Below are positions 54,602 through 62,174 of a stretch of DNA of 64,000 bases, in pieces. The translations under genes were made by a program, and so were the position numbers. The first letter of the stretch is position 1, and each line of letters starts with the position of its first letter. The stretch is taken from contig NZ_KQ033919.1 of the NCBI RefSeq assembly GCF_000969825.1, forward strand, positions 3,794,749 to 3,858,748, in the 5' to 3' direction. The notes below the pieces were generated by a model, which made no database searches, had not been told where the DNA came from, and saw only the letters and a list, made by a program, of their open reading frames with translations. This DNA comes from Parabacteroides gordonii MS-1 = DSM 23371 (GTDB taxonomy: Bacteria > Bacteroidota > Bacteroidia > Bacteroidales > Tannerellaceae).

Positions 54602-55513
54602 TTATTTAGCTAATGAAACGAAAGCATCCGGAATACGTGTTTCAAAACGCATCTCTTCACCTGTTGCCGGATGAATAAAGAAGAGCCGTCGGGCATGAAG
54701 CATCAGCCGTCCGGCGGGATCAGTATCTGCGCCGTACTTGTAATCGCCGGCGATGGGATGTCCGATAGATTCCATCTGGACACGTATCTGGTTTTTGCGG
54801 CCTGTCTCCAGGTCGAGTTCCAATAATGAATAATGGCCATTGCTATGCAGCACATGGTAGCGGGTGATGGCTTCCTTTCCGTCGCCGTCGACAGCTACAT
54901 ATACCTGCATCTTGGCATTTTCAACCAGGTTGGAGACAATCAGGTCGGAGTCTTTTTCCGGCTTGCCTTCCACAACAGCGACATACGCACGTTGGGTAAT
55001 GGCTGAATTCCAGTTCGACTGCAATGCTTTCTGCACACGTTGGTTTTTGGCGAACATCATCAGCCCCGATGTGTCACGGTCGAGACGGTGCAGGACAAAT
55101 ATTTTATTTTTAGGATCGCTCTTTTTCACGTAATCGCTAAGCAGATGATAGGCGGTACGTTCTTTTACACGGTCGCTGGAAACGGACATGAGCCCGCTTT
55201 TCTTGTTGACCACTATCAGGTCGTCATCTTCCCAAACAATGTGCAATAGCGGATTGGTGAACTCCACTTTCCCCCGTTCGTAACTGATCTCGACTTCGTC
55301 TCCCGGCACTAAAGGAGCGTTGAACTGGGAAGTAACCTTCCCGTTTATCAAGATTTGTCCGTGGCCTAATAGCGCTTTAACGGAACTTTTGCTCTGTTGG
55401 CTCAGCAATTCGAAAAGGAAAGGAAGAAGAGTATTCTCTTCCTTCACCGATACTTTGCGTCCGCGAGGGGCTTTTTTTAGATTTGTGTCTTTGTAACCTG
55501 AGCGTCTTCCCAT
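54602..55513 (-). CDS. RluA-family pseudouridine synthase
   Basis: Converts specific uridines of rRNA (or tRNA) to pseudouridine. From the start used here it is 303 residues. An S4-type RNA-binding domain lies near residues 30-80 (SSVKALLGHGQILINGKV). The catalytic motif HRLDRDTSG has Asp145, and the later signatures GRKNQIRVQM and LMLHARRL are intact. The ATG at 55513 (MGRRSGYKD) is used because the promoter at 55534-55564 overlaps the longer in-frame alternative. Which RNA position it modifies (RluC/RluD-like) cannot be settled here. The DsbD-like gene follows. Confidence 0.92.
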   Translation of the reverse strand: MGRRSGYKDTNLKKAPRGRKVSVKEENTLLPFLFELLSQQSKSSVKALLGHGQILINGKVTSQFNAPLVPGDEVEISYERGKVEFTNPLLHIVWEDDDLIVVNKKSGLMSVSSDRVKERTAYHLLSDYVKKSDPKNKIFVLHRLDRDTSGLMMFAKNQRVQKALQSNWNSAITQRAYVAVVEGKPEKDSDLIVSNLVENAKMQVYVAVDGDGKEAITRYHVLHSNGHYSLLELDLETGRKNQIRVQMESIGHPIAGDYKYGADTDPAGRLMLHARRLFFIHPATGEEMRFETRIPDAFVSLAK

Positions 55514-55533
55514 TTTATTTCGTAAATAATTCA

Positions 55534-55564
55534 CAAAGATACTGGCATTTGCGGAATGTTGCAA
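55534..55564 (-). promoter_or_regulatory. Promoter of the rluA-family/dsbD-like operon
   Basis: On the minus strand -33 TTG (55562-55564) lies 20 bp before -7 TATCTTTG (55534-55541). Confidence 0.75.
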
Positions 55565-55654
55565 GCCGTGTTTGTATATCTTAGTTATTAATCTGTAAGG
55601 GATGCCTTATTTTGTGATTTTTTTTATAGTTGGCACGTGTTTGTACGGGCTTCT

Positions 55655-55687
55655 TTTGCCAATATTTTGATTTAAATCTTACATTTG
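55655..55687 (+). promoter_or_regulatory. Promoter of the second ECF sigma operon
   Basis: -33 TTTG (55655-55658) and -7 TACATTTG (55680-55687) are 21 bp apart. Transcription would start near 55694, which forces the sigma start codon to lie downstream of that point. Confidence 0.7.
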
Positions 55688-55707
55688 TAGAAAAATATAA
55701 GAACAAC

Positions 55708-56286
55708 TTGCTGTTTTTCAGACGTAACATATCGACCTATTCCGACAGTGATCTGGTGCGATTATATAAGGAAACCGGGGAAAGCGATTACTTCGGTGAA
55801 TTGTATAACCGCTATATCCCGTTGATCTATGGGCTGTGTCTGAAATACTTGCAGGAAGAGGTTAAGGCACAGGATGCCGTGATGCAATTGTTTGAAGACC
55901 TGCTGCCTAAATTGTCACGTTACGAGATACGTGAATTCAAAACCTGGATTTACAGTGTGGCGAAGAACCATTGTTTCCAGTTGCTCCGGAAAGAAAATCC
56001 GGAGATAGCAACCGATTTCGACCAACAATTTGTGGAAACGTACGATATTTTGCATCTATTAGACAAGGAAGAGACAAGCGACGATGCCCGTACGGCAGCC
56101 CTCAAACATTGCATGGAGAAACTGCCCGAACCGCAGCAACGTTGTATCCTCTCTTTCTTTATGGAAGAAATGTCGTACGCCGATATCATGGAACAGACCG
56201 GATATCAGCTGAAGAGCGTAAAAAGTTATATCCAGAATGGCAAACGCAATCTGAAAAGTTGTATTGAAAAGAGAATGGCGCAATGA
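55708..56286 (+). CDS. ECF-type RNA polymerase sigma factor with probable TTG start
   Basis: A 192-residue ECF sigma factor. Region 2 reads YFGELYNRYIPLIYGLCLKYL with FKTWIYSVAKNHCFQLLRKE; region 4 reads LPEPQQRCILSFFMEEMSYADI and QLKSVKSYIQNGKRNLK. The promoter at 55655-55687 excludes the longer in-frame start at 55630, and no ATG lies between the promoter and region 2. TTG at 55708 gives an N-terminus (MLFFRRNISTYSDSDLV) that fits Bacteroidales homologues. It overlaps the next gene by 4 bp (ATGA), so the two are translationally coupled. The sequence differs clearly from the sigma factor at 50039. Confidence 0.85.
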   Translation: MLFFRRNISTYSDSDLVRLYKETGESDYFGELYNRYIPLIYGLCLKYLQEEVKAQDAVMQLFEDLLPKLSRYEIREFKTWIYSVAKNHCFQLLRKENPEIATDFDQQFVETYDILHLLDKEETSDDARTAALKHCMEKLPEPQQRCILSFFMEEMSYADIMEQTGYQLKSVKSYIQNGKRNLKSCIEKRMAQ

Positions 56287-56975
56287 AAAATCTGATGCAA
56301 TACATACAAGGTTCACGAAAAGGCAAGGAAGCCCATCGCCTGGAGAAAGAGGCGATGAAAGACCCTTTCCTTTCGGAAGCGCTCGACGGTTACCAGTCCG
56401 TCGAGGGCAACCATGTGGAAAGTATTGGAGAGATGCGCCGCCGGATCTCCCGCCGTACCCGTTCCCGTCGCGACAGCATAACGAAATGGAGCATTGCCGC
56501 CAGTCTGTTGATTTGTGTAGGTTTCGGCAGCTACTTCTGGCTGAACCGTCAACCGGGGATGCCTGCACAATCACCGTTGGCAGTAGTGACGGAAGAAGAG
56601 GCAGCTCCGTTGGAACAGGCACAGGTAGAACCGTTTGCCGCTGCTCCCGCTATGGCTCAGCTGGAAGCCCGGTCTATTGCCGAAGATGACGTAGCTGTGG
56701 CCGATCGCCGTCCCCGCCCTGTTGTCGGTGAGGAAGCCTATCAGGAATATCTGAAAAAAGAACTGATCCATCCGCAGGACTCTCTTTGCAAGGACGTTAG
56801 CGGAACCGTAATAGTAGAATTTCATATCAACGAACAAGGTCGTCCTGTCGACCTGGCAGTCAAACAAAGTCTTTGCGAGTCGGTCGATAAGGAAGCACTT
56901 CGCCTGATAGAGAAAGGGCCGGACTGGGAAGTGGATACGATGAAGGTGTCTGTACCCGTTGTTTTTGCTCCGTAA
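56283..56975 (+). CDS. Membrane protein combining an anti-sigma-like N-terminus with a TonB-like C-terminal domain
   Basis: A 230-residue protein encoded with a 4-bp overlap after the ECF sigma gene. The N-terminal cytoplasmic segment of about 60 basic residues could contact the sigma factor. One membrane helix follows at residues about 65-85 (WSIAASLLICVGFGSYFWL). A Pro/Ala/Glu-rich periplasmic linker leads to a TonB C-terminal-like domain (residues about 150-230, with SGTVIVEFHINEQGRPVDLAV). Such fusions could link outer-membrane receptors to sigma control. The TonB-type region lacks any visible ExbB-contact feature beyond the helix, so an energy-coupling role is uncertain. Confidence 0.75.
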   Translation: MKNLMQYIQGSRKGKEAHRLEKEAMKDPFLSEALDGYQSVEGNHVESIGEMRRRISRRTRSRRDSITKWSIAASLLICVGFGSYFWLNRQPGMPAQSPLAVVTEEEAAPLEQAQVEPFAAAPAMAQLEARSIAEDDVAVADRRPRPVVGEEAYQEYLKKELIHPQDSLCKDVSGTVIVEFHINEQGRPVDLAVKQSLCESVDKEALRLIEKGPDWEVDTMKVSVPVVFAP

Positions 56976-57048
56976 ACTCTCATATACAGATAGATATAGG
57001 TAAAAGTATATATTCTCCGCAATATATTGGGGGAGGCTATGAATACCA

Positions 57049-57068
57049 TAGTCCTGAGAGAACTATGG
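57049..57068. repeat. Small inverted repeat CCATAGT/ACTATGG
   Basis: CCATAGT and ACTATGG flank a short loop in the spacer after the TonB-like gene, within GC-rich flanks. It may be a weak terminator. Confidence 0.4.
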
Positions 57069-57112
57069 CATTTCTCCGGTAAAAATAGAAACAATTCGCT
57101 AATATCTTTGCT

Positions 57113-57120
57113 TTTTCCCT
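57113..57120 (+). promoter_or_regulatory. -7 box of the TPR/AraC regulator gene
   Basis: TATCTTTG matches TAnnTTTG, 149 bp before the start at 57269. The long leader includes the perfect hairpin at 57213-57237. Confidence 0.5.
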
Positions 57121-57212
57121 AAAAAAGAACTTGTTTTTTAATACTGCTTCAATCCTGACAGCCTAAAAAAGGTCTTATTCTACCAAAAAACGGACAAAAG
57201 GGATTCTGTTAT

Positions 57213-57237
57213 AACCGAGTTCTCTCAGAACTCGGTT
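57213..57237 (+). repeat. Perfect inverted repeat in the leader of the TPR/AraC regulator
   Basis: AACCGAGTTCT and AGAACTCGGTT are perfectly complementary around CTC. No T-run follows. GAGTTCTC within it also occurs in both duplicated promoter blocks at 59129 and 60916, so it may be part of a regulatory site. Confidence 0.6.
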
Positions 57238-57268
57238 GAATAATACACTCTTATTAATATTAACGACA

Positions 57269-59053
57269 ATGTCCCGAAGAACCGTATTTAATATTCTGTT
57301 TTTCATACTCGGAGCGACAGCCTCTGCCGCTGTTCCCGACACATTGTTGTTACATATGTACGACAACCCGATGCACCACCTGTATCAGGTTCGCGAAAAG
57401 AGCGAGGAAGACCGGAGCAAATACCTGTTTAATGCCGATACATTGTTTTATAGGTATGCCACCGAAGGATATGCCGCTTTGCCGGACGAATTATACTATT
57501 ATTACCATGATTATGTCTCCTATATGAGCTTGGAAGAAGCAGAAAAAGAAGTGGAGCGCATGCGTGATGCCGCCCGCCGCTATAAGAGCAAAGCGCTGGC
57601 CAACGAAGCAGACCTGATGAAAGTGTCGGTACTCGATTATTATAAAGACAGCCTTTTGCAAGTCTGCAACCGGATTGTCAGGAAAGTTGCCGTGCGGGCC
57701 GGAAAAGAGGGCGATGCCGTATCCCGAATACGGGCGATGAACTTCGATTTTATATCCAACTATCGCACCGGGCATTATGCCTATGCCTTTGCTTTCGCCC
57801 CCTGTGTCGTGGAGGAACTCAATAAACTGACTGACCGGCAATATACCGAGCGGCGGGAAATGTTTTTCCATCTGGGACGGGCCTATATGGATTTCCGCGA
57901 TTATCCCCGTGCGCTCTCTTACCTTCGCGAAGCGCTGGTCGATACGACCCGTTTCTTTTTCGACCGTTCCAATATCCGCGCCCGTGTGGAGTTGGGCAAC
58001 TATTTCCGTACGGAGCAGCAGCTCGACTCGTCCGATTACTATTTCCGTTCCATTATAACCAGCCGCGATATGATCAAATTCCGTCCCTATTACGATCATC
58101 TGGCCCTGGTCGAACTGGGGTATAACCTGTATTTGAGAGGATCGTACGATAACGCGGCCGATTATTACCGCTATGCCGCCGACTTTGCCTGCAAGGAGGG
58201 TTACCATACCCTGGCCGCCACGATCTTCACCGGACTGGGCGAAGTGTATCAGGTAAAGAAAGACCCGGTGCAGGTAAAAGCCATGATCGACTCGGCCTTT
58301 GTCTACCTGCACAAAGGAAAGGCCGGAGCCGACAATTCCGTGTATTTCCGGTTGTATCCGTTGATGTATAAATATTATGCGGAGAAGGGCAATATGCCGT
58401 TGTTTCAGGCTTACCTCGATTCGGCAACCGTTGTCCGTCACCGGCGGGAAGAACGGTTCAATGCACAGGTATTGCTCCGGGCCGAACAGGAGGTGGCGGC
58501 ACAGCAGGAGGAGACGGCTGCCCACCGGATCGCCGTGCAACGCCGGTTACTGGGATGGATTACGGCCGGCTGTGTGTTGCTTGCTGCCGGATTGCTTGTA
58601 TTATGGATGTTCTACCGGCAGAAACGGAGCGCTTACCGTATCCTGGTAGAGCGTAGCCGCGAATGGGCCCGGAAGCAGACGATCGGGGAGTTACCGTTGT
58701 CTGTTGCCGACGACGACCGTCTGTTGATGCACCGGGTGCATGTTTTACTGGAAGAGGAACACCTTTACCGTGATCCCGACCTGACGCTCGACTCGATGGC
58801 AACCCGGCTCGATGTACACCGCAATACCCTTTCGAGAGTAATCAATCTTATCCAGAACCAAAATTTCAACCAGTATATTAACGACTTCCGCCTGCGTGAA
58901 GTGATCGAACGGCTGTCCGATCCCGCCGACCGTGCGACCATCCTCGACATTGCTTTCTCTGCCGGTTTCAGGAGCCAGCAAACATTCTACCGTCTATTCA
59001 AAACCGAAACCGGCCTTTCCCCTGCGCTCTTCCGCAAGAACAGCGTCCGGTAA
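57269..59053 (+). CDS. Membrane-bound one-component regulator: signal peptide, TPR repeats, transmembrane helix, AraC-type HTH
   Basis: A 594-residue protein. Residues 1-20 are a signal peptide or signal anchor. Residues about 60-400 are helical repeats of TPR type (REMFFHLGRAYMDFRDYPRAL, YNLYLRGSYDNAADYYRYA) placed in the periplasm. A membrane helix lies at residues about 428-450, then a short linker and an AraC-type double helix-turn-helix in the cytoplasm (LTLDSMATRLDVHRNTLSRVI and ILDIAFSAGFRSQQTFYRLF). It resembles hybrid two-component regulators without the kinase and receiver parts. The ATG at 57269 fits the signal peptide. It precedes two genes with duplicated promoters and is their most likely regulator. 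Confidence 0.88.
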   Translation: MSRRTVFNILFFILGATASAAVPDTLLLHMYDNPMHHLYQVREKSEEDRSKYLFNADTLFYRYATEGYAALPDELYYYYHDYVSYMSLEEAEKEVERMRDAARRYKSKALANEADLMKVSVLDYYKDSLLQVCNRIVRKVAVRAGKEGDAVSRIRAMNFDFISNYRTGHYAYAFAFAPCVVEELNKLTDRQYTERREMFFHLGRAYMDFRDYPRALSYLREALVDTTRFFFDRSNIRARVELGNYFRTEQQLDSSDYYFRSIITSRDMIKFRPYYDHLALVELGYNLYLRGSYDNAADYYRYAADFACKEGYHTLAATIFTGLGEVYQVKKDPVQVKAMIDSAFVYLHKGKAGADNSVYFRLYPLMYKYYAEKGNMPLFQAYLDSATVVRHRREERFNAQVLLRAEQEVAAQQEETAAHRIAVQRRLLGWITAGCVLLAAGLLVLWMFYRQKRSAYRILVERSREWARKQTIGELPLSVADDDRLLMHRVHVLLEEEHLYRDPDLTLDSMATRLDVHRNTLSRVINLIQNQNFNQYINDFRLREVIERLSDPADRATILDIAFSAGFRSQQTFYRLFKTETGLSPALFRKNSVR

Positions 59054-59060
59054 CCGGCAT

Positions 59061-59104
59061 AGGTATTCTTATCATTATTCTTCCGGATAGAGGTATTCCT
59101 ATCA
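59061..59104 (+). promoter_or_regulatory. Paired direct-repeat elements upstream of the DUF4988-type lipoprotein gene
   Basis: AGGTATTCTTATCA (59061-59074) and AGGTATTCCTATCA (59091-59104) are 30 bp apart start to start. The same pair with identical spacing occurs at 60849-60892. Tandem direct repeats are the usual layout for AraC-type regulators. Confidence 0.8.
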
Positions 59105-59128
59105 ATAGTTTATTTTTCATGGTAAAAA

Positions 59129-59182
59129 AGAGTTCTCAAATTGTAATTTGGGAAGAATTGTTCAGATGGAAAACGGATATTT
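59129..59182 (+). promoter_or_regulatory. Conserved promoter block A
   Basis: AGAGTTCTC...GAATTGTTC (59129-59163) is 35 bp and differs from the block at 60916-60950 at one base. It is followed by GATATTTG, a near -7 box (one base off TAnnTTTG). The start at 59212 is about 30 bp further on. Confidence 0.75.
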
Positions 59183-59211
59183 GGACAAATTCATAATAAT
59201 AACAATACAAG

Positions 59212-60768
59212 ATGATGAAAACAAAGAACCTACTTCTGATTGCCATTGCAGTTCTATCACTGTTCGGCTGCAAGTATGATGATGACGCCATTTGGGATGC
59301 CGTCAGGAACCTGGAAGAGCGCCTTATTAATTTAGAAACATGGCAGAAACAAGCCAGTGAAGAAATCGCTCTTTTGAAGGCAATAACCGATGAGAGCGAC
59401 TATATTCTTTCTGTCGTTCCCGTTATGGAGGGCGAAACCCAAAAGGGATATACTATTACTTTTAAAAAGAGTGGAACCATCACCCTATTGAATGGTCAGA
59501 AAGGCGACAAAGGGGATAAAGGCGACACTCCGCTTATCAGCCTGAAACAAGAAAAAGACGGTAACTGGTATTGGACGCTGAACGGCTCCCTGATGACCGA
59601 TGCCTCCGGTGCACCTATTCGAGCCAACGGAACCAACGGAACCAACGGCACTTCGGCCCCGACACCGCAACTGAAAACGGGCCGTCAGTTAAAAGTCGAT
59701 TCCGTTGCCGGCACCTGGCAGGACGACGCCTTCTACCTCTCGGTTGATAATGGAAAGACATGGAATAAAGTGTCCGGTGATAAAGGTGACAAAGGTGATA
59801 AAGGCGATAAAGGTAACACCGGCGATCCCGGAACTGGCTCGTCTTCTATTAAAATAACAGATGATTCCAACTATGACTATGTCATATTTGACGTGAATGG
59901 AGATAAGATAAAGGTTCCACGCTATGATGTAACACTGTCGCTGGTTGTGAAAGACGGAAAAGGCCTGATAATACCTAGAGGAGAAATACGGTCAGTGAAA
60001 TTCGAAGGAACCTTAAATGTTTCCTTCTCTGACCTATCAGAAGGTTCCTTGGTAATAAGTGTGAACCGTTCGAATAATTCTTGGGGTCTACAAGAAGAAC
60101 CTAACTCCAGCCGTACTATCAAAGCCCCAAGTAAAGACGATTGCCAATCAGACCCGGATAAGGCCGAGTGTAAAGTGATTGTTACAGTTAAAAACAAAAT
60201 TGGAGAAACATCCGAGTATACCTTCTTCTTGGTAGCTTCCGACTTTCTCTATTGCAAAGCCAATAACCTGTCATCCATGTTGGAAAACTACCGCGATCAG
60301 GCGAATTATCTGAAAGTCAGTGGAAGATTGACATCTGAGCATATGAATGAAATCCAAAAGTTACCACTAGAGGGGATAGATCTGGAAGATGCGACCTTGG
60401 AGGGGAATGCTATTCCCGATAATTACTTCTCTGGAAAAACAAATCTGACCACCGTGAAGCTACCGGAGAAATGTTATACGATCGGTACTGGTGCTTTTTC
60501 AGGCTGCACTTCTTTAAAGGAGATTGAATTACCTAAGTATTTGAAAACCATTGGAAATAATGTCTTTTCAGGCTGCACTCCCTTGGCGTCTATAAGTTGT
60601 TGGAATAGTGCTCCACCACAGGCTGCTGCTTCCAACTATTCTTTAGGCGAGGGCCTGAGTAGTCTTAAAAAAATATACGTGCCGACGCTATATGTAGATC
60701 TGTATAAGGGTGATAAGTTCTGGAAGCAGTATGAAAGTCTGATAGAAGGCAAAGCGATACCTCAATGA
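59212..60768 (+). CDS. Surface lipoprotein with DUF4988-type N-terminus, collagen-like repeats and BspA-type leucine-rich repeats
   Basis: A 518-residue lipoprotein (lipobox LFGC, Cys at about 20). Residues about 25-65 form a coiled coil (VRNLEERLINLETWQKQASEE) typical of the DUF4988/PL29-associated N-terminus. Two collagen-like Gly-X-Y tracts follow at residues 95-106 and 189-209, built from GDK triplets. A beta-rich middle domain comes next, and residues about 380-470 are LRR_5/BspA-type repeats (NYFSGKTNLTTVKLPEK, GAFSGCTSLKEIELPKYLK). It should be displayed on the cell surface and may bind host or bacterial ligands. Its promoter shares blocks with the gene at 61031. The lyase function implied by some domain names is not supported. 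Confidence 0.85.
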   Translation: MMKTKNLLLIAIAVLSLFGCKYDDDAIWDAVRNLEERLINLETWQKQASEEIALLKAITDESDYILSVVPVMEGETQKGYTITFKKSGTITLLNGQKGDKGDKGDTPLISLKQEKDGNWYWTLNGSLMTDASGAPIRANGTNGTNGTSAPTPQLKTGRQLKVDSVAGTWQDDAFYLSVDNGKTWNKVSGDKGDKGDKGDKGNTGDPGTGSSSIKITDDSNYDYVIFDVNGDKIKVPRYDVTLSLVVKDGKGLIIPRGEIRSVKFEGTLNVSFSDLSEGSLVISVNRSNNSWGLQEEPNSSRTIKAPSKDDCQSDPDKAECKVIVTVKNKIGETSEYTFFLVASDFLYCKANNLSSMLENYRDQANYLKVSGRLTSEHMNEIQKLPLEGIDLEDATLEGNAIPDNYFSGKTNLTTVKLPEKCYTIGTGAFSGCTSLKEIELPKYLKTIGNNVFSGCTPLASISCWNSAPPQAAASNYSLGEGLSSLKKIYVPTLYVDLYKGDKFWKQYESLIEGKAIPQ

Positions 60769-60848
60769 ACGAATGCTGTTCATCTGTCGGTAAGGTTCCG
60801 GTTAATAAGGAAATAACCCTGAAACCGAATCTGTCCGATAACCGACAT

Positions 60849-60892
60849 AGCTATTCTTATCATATTTTTCCCGGATAAAGGTATTCTTATCA
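60849..60892 (+). promoter_or_regulatory. Paired direct-repeat elements upstream of the 120-residue protein gene
   Basis: AGCTATTCTTATCA (60849-60862) and AGGTATTCTTATCA (60879-60892), 30 bp apart start to start, match the pair at 59061-59104 in sequence and spacing. Confidence 0.8.
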
Positions 60893-60915
60893 AGCTCTTA
60901 TTTTTTTTGAAAAAA

Positions 60916-60970
60916 AGAGTTCTCAAATTGTAATCTGGGAAGAATTGTTCGGAAGAAAAATAAACATTTG
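60916..60970 (+). promoter_or_regulatory. Conserved promoter block B
   Basis: The 35-bp block AGAGTTCTC...GAATTGTTC (60916-60950) repeats block A with one mismatch. AACATTTG (60963-60970) is a near -7 box at the same relative place as GATATTTG in block A. Confidence 0.75.
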
Positions 60971-61030
60971 TACAAGTTTCTGAGGCTTTGCCAAGGAACA
61001 TATGTCAAACCTTTTAAATATTTAAGTATT

Positions 61031-61393
61031 ATGGATTACAAGTTTACTATTATCAATCAGACCGGTTCGCCGATCACAGTGAATGCTTTCGATGAGGACA
61101 AAGCAGATTGGACAAATCAAAAAGATCCTGAAACAGTTATTCTTCATGCAGAAATTTCTACTTCTCACACATTCTATCTTTCGGGTAAAGCGTTTGCTTC
61201 TGACCCATGGTTTAAAATGGAAGTAAAAAATAGTGCAGGAGAAACAATTGCTACTCTTTACACTAAATTTGATGGGAATACACTCCATGAAATAGTGATA
61301 AATAGTGACTATGATTGTGTAGACTCTAATCATGTGATTGTACGTGATTATTCGAATAAAGATGACTATTCTTATTCGATCGCTCGAAAATGA
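61031..61393 (+). CDS. Hypothetical protein, 120 residues, regulon member
   Basis: I do not recognise this family. The protein is 120 residues from the ATG at 61031 (MDYKFTIINQTGSPITVNAF). An in-frame codon upstream falls in the promoter and is rejected. There is no signal peptide or membrane helix. The sequence alternates beta-strand-like segments (FTIINQTG, TFYLSG, WFKMEVKNSAGETIATLY, HEIVINSDYDC) and looks like a single beta-sandwich domain. Its promoter region is a near-copy of that of the surface lipoprotein at 59212, so the two should be co-regulated. Its composition is more AT-rich than the HU-like gene that follows. Confidence 0.7.
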   Translation: MDYKFTIINQTGSPITVNAFDEDKADWTNQKDPETVILHAEISTSHTFYLSGKAFASDPWFKMEVKNSAGETIATLYTKFDGNTLHEIVINSDYDCVDSNHVIVRDYSNKDDYSYSIARK

Positions 61394-61434
61394 AACTAAG
61401 CTGAAAGGATACTTTTCAGCCCGTTGTTGAACTG

Positions 61435-61500
61435 TATTCGATCCGTCACAGAACCCTATTCAGTCCGTCACTGAATCACATTCGGTCCGTCACTGAATAG
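61435..61500 (+). repeat. 22-bp tandem repeat, three copies, each with a small hairpin
   Basis: Units start at 61435, 61457 and 61479 and share ATTC-N2-TCCGTCACWGAA. In two units TTCRG and CTGAA flank TCCGTCA, forming a small stem. The array fills the spacer between the 120-residue protein gene and the HU-like gene. It may act as a terminator-like or binding element. Confidence 0.8.
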
Positions 61501-61546
61501 GGAACCTCTTTATAAGGAATATTCGTATATAAACACAATATAAATT

Positions 61547-62005
61547 ATGGCATTTTTTAAGAGAGTTCAACAGAAAATTAACGGGCTTTGGTATCCGAAG
61601 TCCGTTACAGTGGGCAAGCCCGTCAACACCAACCAGGTGTCGGCACGGCTGGCCGAAATATCAACCGTCAGCCCTGCCGACACCTTCGCCGTACTGAAAT
61701 GCCTCGGCGGTGTATTGGGCGACTTCATGGCGCAGGGCCGTACCGTCAAACTGGACGGGCTGGGCACCTTTTACTTAACCGCCGTTGCCACCAAACAGGG
61801 TGTCGATTCGCGGGAAAAGGTAAAAGCCTCTCATATTATCGGCACGCGTGTCCGGTTTATCCCTGAAACGACTCGTACCAGTGGCCGGAAGGTAGCTACC
61901 CGTTCCCTCATCTCCAACGATATCTTCTGGGAAGAATGGGGCGGCACCGAATCTCCCGACTCTCCCGATACTCCTGACCCCGACGACCGCCCGGTAATTG
62001 AATAA
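61547..62005 (+). CDS. HU-family-like DNA-binding protein with acidic DDRPVIE tail
   Basis: A 152-residue protein of the HU/IHF superfamily variety found in Bacteroidales. Residues 1-120 carry the fold (VNTNQVSARLAEISTVSPADTF, VKLDGLGTFYLTAVATKQG and RVRFIPETTRTSGRKV are landmarks). The C-terminal tail is a Ser/Asp/Pro-rich run (ESPDSPDTPDPDD) ending RPVIE, the same end as the protein at 113-868. It probably binds DNA in the nucleoid. The ATG at 61547 is clear; there is no TAnnTTTG box, so it may be read through from upstream genes. Confidence 0.85.
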   Translation: MAFFKRVQQKINGLWYPKSVTVGKPVNTNQVSARLAEISTVSPADTFAVLKCLGGVLGDFMAQGRTVKLDGLGTFYLTAVATKQGVDSREKVKASHIIGTRVRFIPETTRTSGRKVATRSLISNDIFWEEWGGTESPDSPDTPDPDDRPVIE

Positions 62006-62111
62006 CCGCCCGACGATCGCATGGCCTGGTGGCACCACCTCTATCAGGGGCAGACTGTAACAATTTCTTCCATCCTGTCAATAAACAATGGCGTTCTTTG
62101 ACAGGATGGGA

Positions 62112-62141
62112 TTGGAGAAAAGAATATATTTGTTATATTTG
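62112..62141 (+). promoter_or_regulatory. Promoter of the DUF6922/AbiEii pair
   Basis: -33 TTG (62112-62114) and -7 TATATTTG (62134-62141) are spaced by 19 bp. A second TATATTTG-like sequence overlaps at 62125-62132. Confidence 0.7.
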
Positions 62142-62174
62142 CGAGTGAAAATAGTAACAACAAATCACCTCTTT

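Noticed and set aside
57491-58540. 349-codon open frame antisense to the TPR/AraC regulator
   Set aside because: The plus-strand gene has signal peptide, TPR, membrane helix and AraC domains; the antisense frame has no start signals or recognisable domain.
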